From an uncultured Roseburia sp. (GTDB taxonomy: Bacteria; Bacillota; Clostridia; Lachnospirales; Lachnospiraceae): a stretch of 11,486 bases of DNA. Location: assembly GCA_934292805.1 (NCBI GenBank), contig CAKQXQ010000063.1, forward strand, positions 1-11,486, given 5' to 3'. The stretch's first letter is position 1. Every line of letters starts with the position of its first letter. The translations under genes and the position numbers were made by a program. Below, in pieces: positions 6,696 to 11,486 of this stretch. The notes below the pieces were generated by a model, which made no database searches, had not been told where the DNA came from, and saw nothing but the letters and a program-made list of their open reading frames with translations.

Positions 6696-6731
6696 GGCTT
6701 GTTTTATCCTAATTCTTTTTTATTTGTCAGT

Positions 6732-6760
6732 TTGACTTTCCACACAGCGGCTTTTATACT
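6732..6760 (+). promoter_or_regulatory. Promoter for the DUF6062 gene
   Basis: On the plus strand: -35 TTGACT at 6732-6737, 17-bp spacer, -10 TATACT at 6755-6760. Expected start near 6767, giving a 5' leader of about 92 nt before the ATG at 6859. Confidence 0.78.
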
Positions 6761-6771
6761 GAAATCATATA

Positions 6772-6818
6772 CGGACACAGATTTTTTTTCACTGCATTTT
6801 GCAAAATCTTTCTGTCCG
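6772..6818 (+). other. Hairpin in the 5' leader of the DUF6062 gene
   Basis: CGGACA (6772-6777) pairs with TGTCCG (6813-6818), and inside that AGATTTT (6779-6785) pairs with AAAATCT (6803-6809), with small bulges between. It begins about 5 nt from the expected transcript start and ends 40 nt before the start codon. It could stabilise the 5' end or have a regulatory role; no known riboswitch recognised. Confidence 0.5.
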
Positions 6819-6858
6819 GGTATCACAATCACTGATTTTTCCGAAGAATGGAGTATTT

Positions 6859-7629
6859 ATGAAAGAAAATATCGCTACGATCCCATTAATCGATGCATTC
6901 CATGCAAATGACGAATGTCCTTTCTGCTTTCTGGAACGCGAAGCAGAACAACATGCCATTTCCTTTATTCTTGGCTCTGCATATATGGAAGACGACATCC
7001 GTGAAAAAACGGATGCCACCGGGTTCTGCAGACACCATTTTAAAATGATGTATGACTACGGAAACCGTCTTGGAAATGCACTGATCTTAAGCACACATTT
7101 AAAAAAATTAAACGAAGAACTTACAAAAGAGATGGCAGATTTCACTCCTGGCAAATCCAGTTTCTTCAAACGCATAAAACACACCGATACGGTTTCCGGC
7201 AAAGAAGCCCAGACTCCGCTCGGTTCCTGGATTGAAAAGAAGACCTCCGATTGTTATGTCTGCGATCATTTTCATAATATTTATGGCCGGTATCTGGATA
7301 CTTTTTTCGATCTGTATTTAAAGAATGACGAATTTCGTAAAATGTTTGAAAACAGTAAAGGTTTCTGTCTGCCGCATTTTAAGGATCTGGTAGAGACAGC
7401 CGAAAACCGTCTGAATGACACGCAGAAGAAAGATTTTTATGCAACAGCCTTTCCAATGATGAGTGAAAATATGGAACGTCTGCAGAAAGAGGTCGCCTGG
7501 TTTGTAGAAAAGAACGATTACCGAAACAAAGATAAAGACTGGGGTACCTCTGCTGACAGTATCCAGCGTGGAATGCAGAAATGTGCCGGTGGATATCCTG
7601 CGGATGATGTTTTCAAAGCCAAATTATAA
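6859..7629 (+). CDS. DUF6062 family protein with two Cys/His modules
   Basis: 256-aa soluble protein recognised as DUF6062, a family of unknown function found in Clostridia. The start at 6859 is preferred over an in-frame ATG at 6799 because ATGGAG sits 5-6 nt before it and the family begins MKE-x-I-x-TIP. Two similar halves can be seen: C20-x2-C23 ... GFC57-x2-H60-F and C132-x2-C135 ... GFC180-x2-H183-F, each a plausible C-x2-C/C-x2-H zinc site; this internal duplication is my reading and metal binding is inferred. No signal peptide, membrane segment or catalytic motif. It has its own promoter and terminator and sits in opposite orientation between ybaB and recR, so it is a monocistronic insertion into a conserved neighbourhood rather than part of the repair operon. 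Function not known. Confidence 0.83.
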   Translation: MKENIATIPLIDAFHANDECPFCFLEREAEQHAISFILGSAYMEDDIREKTDATGFCRHHFKMMYDYGNRLGNALILSTHLKKLNEELTKEMADFTPGKSSFFKRIKHTDTVSGKEAQTPLGSWIEKKTSDCYVCDHFHNIYGRYLDTFFDLYLKNDEFRKMFENSKGFCLPHFKDLVETAENRLNDTQKKDFYATAFPMMSENMERLQKEVAWFVEKNDYRNKDKDWGTSADSIQRGMQKCAGGYPADDVFKAKL

Positions 7630-7634
7630 TTTTA

Positions 7635-7679
7635 CAAAAAAATGGCGAAAACCAAAATCCAGGTTTTCGCCCATTTTTT
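7635..7679. terminator. Bidirectional terminator, DUF6062 / ybaB
   Basis: AAAAAATGG-CGAAAACC (7635-7653) pairs with GGTTTTCGCCCATTTTTT (7662-7679) with one bulged base and an 8-nt loop. T-runs follow on both strands. The DUF6062 gene (plus) ends 5 bp before it and ybaB (minus) ends 9 bp after it, so it serves two converging genes. Confidence 0.93.
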
Positions 7680-7688
7680 ATTGAATAT

Positions 7689-8042
7689 TTAGAATGGCAG
7701 TCCGCCTAATCCACCGATTCCTCCGGTAATCTTAGCCATGGAACTCTGGCTCTCTTCATCAAGCTTGCGGAACGCTTCATTCGTTGCTGCCATGATAAGA
7801 TCTTCTAACATTTCGATATCATCCGGATCAACTACTTCTTCTGATAACTTGATCTTTGTCACTTCATGCTTTCCTGAAACGGTAACCTCTACTGCTCCAC
7901 CGCCTGCAGTTGCTGTTACTTCTTTCTCCTCTAACTCTTTCTGAGCTTCTTCCATCTGACGCTGCATTCTCTGTGCCTGTTTCATCAGATTATTCATATT
8001 TCCCGGCATACCGCCGCCTGGGAATCCACCTCTTTTTGCCAT
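7689..8042 (-). CDS. ybaB: YbaB/EbfC family nucleoid-associated protein
   Basis: 117-aa DNA-binding protein of the YbaB/EbfC family, a small dimeric protein that binds and bridges DNA. A Gly-rich start (GGFPGGGMPG) leads to a long amphipathic helix/coiled coil (~17-42, MKQAQRMQRQMEEAQKELEE), then the beta-sheet core with the conserved GGGAVEVTVSGKHEV (47-61) and EVVDPDDIEMLEDLI (69-83), and a Gly-rich tail. Length is typical. ATG is preceded by a strong GGAGG 8 nt upstream. It lies 171 bp after dnaX, as is usual in Firmicutes, but that gap holds a candidate promoter and a structured leader, so it may be expressed apart from dnaX. Its usual partner recR is displaced by the DUF6062 gene. Confidence 0.95.
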   Translation of the reverse strand: MAKRGGFPGGGMPGNMNNLMKQAQRMQRQMEEAQKELEEKEVTATAGGGAVEVTVSGKHEVTKIKLSEEVVDPDDIEMLEDLIMAATNEAFRKLDEESQSSMAKITGGIGGLGGLPF

Positions 8043-8077
8043 TGTAAATCCTCCATAATGTTTGTCATATCTATCGC

Positions 8078-8133
8078 ATGGATAAAATCGCCAGCTGACA
8101 CCTGATTATCATCATCCGACCGGCATTATCCAC
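8078..8133 (-). other. Structured 5' leader of ybaB
   Basis: On the minus strand GTGGATAA (8133-8126) pairs with TTATCCAT (8085-8078), one G-U; nested inside, GCCGG (8124-8120) pairs with CTGGC (8094-8090); the loop holds a small TGAT-GATA-ATCA hairpin. The outer stem starts at the position expected for the transcript 5' end from the -10 at 8140-8145 and closes ~24 nt before the GGAGG site. No known riboswitch or RNA family recognised. Confidence 0.45.
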
Positions 8134-8139
8134 TTTATG

Positions 8140-8145
8140 ATAATA
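8140..8145 (-). promoter_or_regulatory. Candidate -10 element for ybaB
   Basis: TATTAT on the minus strand (5 of 6 matches) in an AT-rich stretch within the dnaX-ybaB gap. No convincing -35 at 16-18 bp; CTGGAC at 8161-8166 is at 15 bp. Weak support apart from the fit with the folded leader that would start near 8133. Confidence 0.3.
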
Positions 8146-8213
8146 TAATTTTAGAAATTCGTCCAGTTGAAAATTAATTCTGTAGGAAGACATGCTCCCC
8201 TCTGATACCGGAA

Positions 8214-9785
8214 TTAAAAATCATCTTCTTCTATCTCGAAATTGATCAGCTGTCTGAGATCCGGATAAATTTCATCGCTCGCATGACCTGTTTCGTTCTG
8301 TTTTACCTGAATCTCTACTTCTTTACCGATTCTGTCAGTGATCATCTCCCGCAGATTATCCCGACACTCGGATCTGTTCTCCGCAATATATGCATAGGCA
8401 TTCGGATCTTCAAACACAAGCAGAAGACTGTCATTTGGACCAAGTGAAGGCAGAGCCTTATTGAGGTACGTTTTTGTAATTCCCGAAAGCTGTGAGAGTA
8501 TTCCTTTCCAATTCCCGATGATCTGTCTGATGTCCTCCGGAATGGCTTTCGGAAGTTCTTTCCTAGGAATATCTTCTGCCAAATTTACGTTGCTGCCCTG
8601 CCTGGGACTCTGCTGTGCTGCCACAACGATTCCTTTTTCAATTTTCTTTTCCAGACTGTCCACACGGTCAACCAGGGATGTGTAATCCTTTTCCATCTCT
8701 GGTTTACATAATTTTATTACATTGATCTCAATCAGTATACGCTTCTGGCTGGCATATTTGATCTGGTTACCAAGTTCTGAGAAAATGCGGATATACCGCA
8801 TCAGTATCTCCGGATCTACCATCTGTGCTTCTTCTTTTAGCAACGCAAGGTTATCTGCTGAAATATCAAGTACCTCTTCCATATCGTCTGAGCTTTGCAC
8901 AAGCAGCAGATTTCTTAAATACCAGGTAAAGTCTGTAACAAACTGCCCCATCTCGCGTCCTTCAATCACCATCTCATCGATCACGGAAATTGCTCCGGTT
9001 ACGTTTTTATCAAGTATCTGACGCAATAATCTGCTAAACACTTCTGTATCTACCGCACCAAGCGTCTCTAATACCTTTTCGTAAGTCAGTTCCTGACCGA
9101 GATAAAATGCAATACACTGATCCAGAAGACTTAAGGCATCACGCATGGAACCATCTGCCGCCTTTGCAATATATCGAATAGCACGTTCCTCAACGGGTAC
9201 CTGTTCTTTTTCCATAAGGTCTGTCAGTCTCCCTGCAATTGTATCAATTGAGATTCTCCTGAAATCATACCTCTGACATCTTGACAGTATTGTAATTGGT
9301 ATTTTATGTGCCTCTGTTGTTGCAAGAATGAAAATAACATAGGAAGGCGGCTCTTCCAGAGTCTTTAACAATGCGTTAAATGCTCCGATCGAAAGCATAT
9401 GGACCTCATCTATGATATATACTTTGTACTTGCCTTCTGTCGGACGGTATTCCACTTCTTCACGGATCTGGCGGATGTTGTCCACACCATTGTTGGATGC
9501 TGCATCAATCTCGATCACGTTCATAGAGTTCCCTGCTGCGATCGCCTTACAGGTCGGGCATTCCCCACATGGGCTTCCGTCTACCGGATGTTCACAGTTC
9601 ACTGCCTTCGCAAATATCTTGGCGATCGTCGTCTTACCGGTTCCTCTTGTCCCACAGAACAGATAAGCATGTCCGATACGATCCGCTTTTATCTGATTCT
9701 TTAAAGTTGTCACGATATGATCCTGTCCTTTTACATCTTCAAATTCCTGTGGACGGAATTTTCGATACAACGCCGTATATGACAT
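8214..9785 (-). CDS. dnaX: DNA polymerase III subunit gamma/tau
   Basis: 523-aa clamp-loader ATPase that loads the sliding clamp and, through its tau part, links the polymerase to the replisome. Seen in order: Walker A GTRGTGKT (45-52), four-cysteine zinc module (C64, C73, C76, C79), Walker B DEVHML (126-131), sensor-1 region FILATTEAHKIP, SRC arginine-finger motif (168-170), AAA+ lid and collar domain (~180-360), then a variable region and a C-terminal tau part that is short (E. coli tau is 643 aa). A reading-frame slip site of the E. coli A-AAA-AAG type is not present, so a single product is expected. ATG is preceded by AGAGGA ~9 nt upstream. It follows pfkA by 70 bp, with a GC-rich hairpin in the gap, and precedes ybaB. 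Confidence 0.97.
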   Translation of the reverse strand: MSYTALYRKFRPQEFEDVKGQDHIVTTLKNQIKADRIGHAYLFCGTRGTGKTTIAKIFAKAVNCEHPVDGSPCGECPTCKAIAAGNSMNVIEIDAASNNGVDNIRQIREEVEYRPTEGKYKVYIIDEVHMLSIGAFNALLKTLEEPPSYVIFILATTEAHKIPITILSRCQRYDFRRISIDTIAGRLTDLMEKEQVPVEERAIRYIAKAADGSMRDALSLLDQCIAFYLGQELTYEKVLETLGAVDTEVFSRLLRQILDKNVTGAISVIDEMVIEGREMGQFVTDFTWYLRNLLLVQSSDDMEEVLDISADNLALLKEEAQMVDPEILMRYIRIFSELGNQIKYASQKRILIEINVIKLCKPEMEKDYTSLVDRVDSLEKKIEKGIVVAAQQSPRQGSNVNLAEDIPRKELPKAIPEDIRQIIGNWKGILSQLSGITKTYLNKALPSLGPNDSLLLVFEDPNAYAYIAENRSECRDNLREMITDRIGKEVEIQVKQNETGHASDEIYPDLRQLINFEIEEDDF

Positions 9786-9803
9786 GCCTTTTTCCTCTCA
9801 ATT

Positions 9804-9837
9804 CTGCCCGGCCTTGTTACTACACTTAGCCGGGCAG
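9804..9837 (-). other. GC-rich hairpin between pfkA and dnaX
   Basis: Perfect 9-bp stem CTGCCCGGC (9804-9812) / GCCGGGCAG (9829-9837) around a 16-nt loop. On the minus strand it ends about 18 nt before the dnaX ATG and is not followed by a T-run (AATTGAGAGG follows), so it is not a standard intrinsic terminator. It may trim or shield the pfkA 3' end or reduce read-through into dnaX. Confidence 0.6.
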
Positions 9838-9855
9838 TTACTTTCTTATTATTTC

Positions 9856-10929
9856 TTAATCACCAAAACTGATTCCGATACGTTTTGCTTCCTGGATCAT
9901 CTGGCAGTCAGGATCTACCATCTTTAGCTTTCCTGCAACGTCTGCCAGCGGTACTCTTGTTGTCTGACCATTCTTCATCGCGATCATGCATCCGTAATCA
10001 CCTTCTATGATCGCCTGTGCTGCTGCCGAACCAAGTCTCGTACAGAGCACTCTGTCGTATGGACACGGACTTCCTCCTCTTTGTGTATGTCCCGGAACGG
10101 TTACGCGGACCTCAACGCCTGCTGCTTCATAAATCTGATCTGCAATCTCATAAGATACTGATGGGTATTTGCGATCTGCGATCTTCGCCTTATAAGCTTT
10201 CTTTGTAAGTGAAGAATCTTCTTTTGAAATCGCACCTTCTGCTACTGCAAGAATGGTAAATCCCTTGCCTGCTTTTGTTCTCTTATTGATCGCTTCGACT
10301 ACTTTATCAATATCATATGGAATCTCCGGAAGAAGGATAATATCTGCACCTCCTGCGATTCCTGCATATAAAGTCAGCCAGCCAACTTTATGTCCCATGA
10401 CTTCTACTATAAATACACGGTTGTGGGAAGCTGCTGTCGTATGAATGCAGTCGATCGCATCCGTTGCAATATTGATCGCACTCTGGAAGCCGAATGTAAC
10501 ATCTGTACCATAGATATCATTATCGATCGTCTTTGGAAGATGGATCACATTCAGTCCCTCTTCGCGAAGAAGATTTGCTGTTTTCTGTGTACCGTTTCCA
10601 CCGAGGATCACAAGGCAATCCAGGTTCAGCTTATGATATGTCTGTTTCATTGCTTCTACTTTATCAAGACCATTCTCGTCAGGAACACGCATCTGTTTGA
10701 ATGGCTGGCGGGAGGAACCCAAAATTGTGCCGCCTTTTGTGAGGATACCGGAAAAATCTGTCGATGTCAGCAAATGATAATCTCCGTATATAAGTCCCTT
10801 GTACCCGTTATGAAATCCATAGATTTCAAGTTCGTCTAAATTATTGCTTAATCCCTTTACAACACCTCTCATGGCTGCGTTCAATGCCTGACAGTCACCA
10901 CCACTTGTTAACATTCCAATTCTTTTCAT
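9856..10929 (-). CDS. pfkA: 6-phosphofructokinase (ATP-type, group III-like)
   Basis: 357-aa cytoplasmic phosphofructokinase (EC 2.7.1.11), committing fructose 6-phosphate to glycolysis. The start at 10929 (MKRIGMLTSGGD) is chosen over an in-frame ATG at 10980 because AAGGA lies ~10 nt upstream and the 17 extra residues would precede the family's N-terminus and overlap the promoter. Seen: TSGGDCQALNAAMRG (8-22), GGNGT (110-114), PKTIDND (132-138, catalytic D136), MGHKVGW and PGHTQRGGSPCPYDR near the C-terminus. The glycine at 113 fits ATP use, while K133 in PKTIDND is the residue typical of PPi-type and of actinomycete group III ATP enzymes; classic E. coli PfkA has PGTIDND. Phosphoryl donor is therefore probably ATP but not proven. 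Longer than E. coli PfkA (320 aa). Confidence 0.92.
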   Translation of the reverse strand: MKRIGMLTSGGDCQALNAAMRGVVKGLSNNLDELEIYGFHNGYKGLIYGDYHLLTSTDFSGILTKGGTILGSSRQPFKQMRVPDENGLDKVEAMKQTYHKLNLDCLVILGGNGTQKTANLLREEGLNVIHLPKTIDNDIYGTDVTFGFQSAINIATDAIDCIHTTAASHNRVFIVEVMGHKVGWLTLYAGIAGGADIILLPEIPYDIDKVVEAINKRTKAGKGFTILAVAEGAISKEDSSLTKKAYKAKIADRKYPSVSYEIADQIYEAAGVEVRVTVPGHTQRGGSPCPYDRVLCTRLGSAAAQAIIEGDYGCMIAMKNGQTTRVPLADVAGKLKMVDPDCQMIQEAKRIGISFGD

Positions 10930-10980
10930 GTGCGTATATTCCTTTCTGTGTCCTTTATACTGCAATTTACGTCTACGCAC

Positions 10981-11009
10981 ATTATAATATATTTTTTATT
11001 CTCATACAA
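10981..11009 (-). promoter_or_regulatory. Promoter for pfkA (and probably dnaX)
   Basis: On the minus strand: -10 TATAAT (perfect) at 10981-10986, 17-bp spacer, -35 TTGTAT at 11004-11009. Expected start near 10974, a 45-nt leader. It lies only 11 bp from the -35 of the divergent tRNA promoter. Confidence 0.85.
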
Positions 11010-11020
11010 CTATTCCGGTC

Positions 11021-11048
11021 TTGCGAATCTCAGAAAATATGTTATACT
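11021..11048 (+). promoter_or_regulatory. Promoter for tRNA-Ser
   Basis: On the plus strand: -35 TTGCGA at 11021-11026, 16-bp spacer, -10 TATACT at 11043-11048. Expected start near 11055, about 20 nt before the mature tRNA 5' end. Confidence 0.7.
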
Positions 11049-11074
11049 AAACAAGTATTTTTATACATTTTTTT

Positions 11075-11166
11075 GGAGATATACCCAAGTGGCTGAAGGG
11101 TCCGCACTCGAAATGCGGTAGGTCGGTAAATGCTCCGGCGCGCGAGTTCAAATCCCGCTATCTCCG
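11075..11166 (+). tRNA. tRNA-Ser (anticodon CGA)
   Basis: Cloverleaf of 92 nt: acceptor GGAGATA (11075-11081) pairs with TATCTCC (11159-11165), discriminator G at 11166; D stem CCC/GGG (11084-11086, 11098-11100); anticodon stem CCGCA/TGCGG (11102-11106, 11114-11118) with loop CTCGAAA, anticodon CGA at 11109-11111, reading UCG; a long variable arm (11119-11141) as expected for serine; T loop TTCAAAT (11147-11153). The 3' CCA is not encoded (CTAA follows). The T stem GCGAG/CCCGC has one A-C mismatch (11145/11155). It is alone, with its own promoter and terminator. Confidence 0.96.
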
Positions 11167-11168
11167 CT

Positions 11169-11210
11169 AAAAAGGATATCGCATGATGATTCCATGTGAT
11201 ATCCTTTTTT
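11169..11210. terminator. Bidirectional terminator, tRNA-Ser / PD-(D/E)XK gene
   Basis: AAAAAGGATATCGCATG (11169-11185) pairs with CATGTGATATCCTTTTT (11193-11209), 17 bp with one G-U, loop ATGATTC, six T at 11205-11210. Located 2 bp after the tRNA and 3 bp before the stop of the converging minus-strand gene, it can end both transcripts. Confidence 0.93.
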
Positions 11211-11213
11211 CAA

Positions 11214-11486
11214 TTATACGATTGCCTCTATTAATTTCTTTCCTTTTATGTGAACTTCTTTTACACCAATCTGCTTATTTTTATTAAAACAAAAACTCAG
11301 CATATATCCTGTTTGTAAATGATAATAATCAAGGTACTCCGTTAATTGTTCCTCACCTCGTTCATTATAGGAATTACCATGCCAGATTTTCAATTCAACA
11401 ATGATCTGCTTGCCACCGTAATCCACAATTACATCTGTCCGCTCTCTGTTACGTGTTTCTGACTCTATATAATAATTACCGCTTCC
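11214..11486 (-). CDS. PD-(D/E)XK nuclease-family protein, C-terminus (partial)
   Basis: The last 90 residues of a protein whose 5' part lies beyond the right edge; the frame is open to position 11486 with no stop, so the GTG at 11426 is an internal codon, not a start. The fragment reads ERTDVIVDYGG, then IIVELKIW, then EEQLTEYLDYY and ends GKKLIEAIV. The D ... E-x-K spacing (D of TDVIV, ELK) followed by a Q/Y helix is the core of the PD-(D/E)XK nuclease domain found at the C-terminus of AAA-ATPase-like proteins (PDDEXK_9 type) common in Clostridia and Bacteroidetes. An N-terminal ATPase domain is expected but not seen. These proteins are often accessory and patchily distributed; their role is unclear. 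It ends at the terminator shared with the tRNA. Confidence 0.75.
   Translation of the reverse strand, partial: GSGNYYIESETRNRERTDVIVDYGGKQIIVELKIWHGNSYNERGEEQLTEYLDYYHLQTGYMLSFCFNKNKQIGVKEVHIKGKKLIEAIV

Noticed and set aside
8043..8213. Small cytoplasmic (SRP) RNA gene, often near dnaX in Firmicutes
   Set aside because: No conserved SRP Alu or GNAR-loop sequence is seen; the gap is explained better as a ybaB leader.
8640..8665. Possible programmed frameshift slip site in dnaX (A-rich stretch GAAAAAGGA)
   Set aside because: Only five A in a row, not the A-AAA-AAG heptamer needed, and no stop nearby that would give a gamma-sized product.
9412..9666. Plus-strand open frames opposite dnaX
   Set aside because: They lie antisense to the highly conserved Walker A/zinc module coding region and have no start signals.
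10930..10980. Longer pfkA start at 10980 (17 extra residues)
   Set aside because: It would begin right at the -10 element and lacks a ribosome binding site, whereas the ATG at 10929 has AAGGA and matches the family's N-terminus.

Overview
The window comes from a low-to-moderate GC member of the Firmicutes/Clostridia, most likely the family Lachnospiraceae. The evidence is the 5' end of 16S rRNA at the left edge (the start of the gene, including the 27F primer site, reads as Clostridium cluster XIVa type), a two-subunit transketolase, the DUF5711 and DUF6062 families, and the dnaX-ybaB-recR core. I cannot name a genus.

Layout, left to right. Positions 1-63 hold the first ~63 nt of a 16S rRNA gene on the minus strand, which leaves the window at position 1. 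Positions 64-606 hold its leader and four tandem sigma-A-type promoters, all with TTGACA and a 17-bp spacer. An inverted repeat at 645-685 separates this from a minus-strand envelope cluster: a CvpA-family membrane protein with a 12-bp in-frame repeat (691-1455), a DUF5711 single-pass protein (1470-2666), and a membrane protein with a C-terminal LysM domain and a possible catalytically dead JAB/MPN-like cytoplasmic domain (2849-4051). A 24-bp x4 degenerate repeat and an internal promoter lie between the last two. After a strong terminator comes a minus-strand housekeeping run: transketolase C and N subunits (overlapping by 13 nt) and recR. A plus-strand DUF6062 gene with its own promoter and terminator then interrupts the usual ybaB-recR pairing. 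Beyond it, again on the minus strand, are ybaB, dnaX and a 6-phosphofructokinase gene. At the right edge a plus-strand tRNA-Ser(CGA) gene is transcribed divergently from pfkA and ends in a terminator shared with the 3' end of a minus-strand PD-(D/E)XK-nuclease-type protein that is cut by the window edge.

How the parts work together. dnaX, ybaB and recR form the replication/repair core; pfkA and the transketolase pair are central carbon metabolism (glycolysis and non-oxidative pentose phosphate pathway). The LysM/DUF5711/CvpA cluster looks like a cell-envelope module of unknown job. Most of the window is ordinary core genome. The parts most worth a second look are the pseudo-JAB LysM protein and its operon, the array of rRNA promoters, the two intergenic/intragenic tandem repeats, and the structured leader of ybaB.
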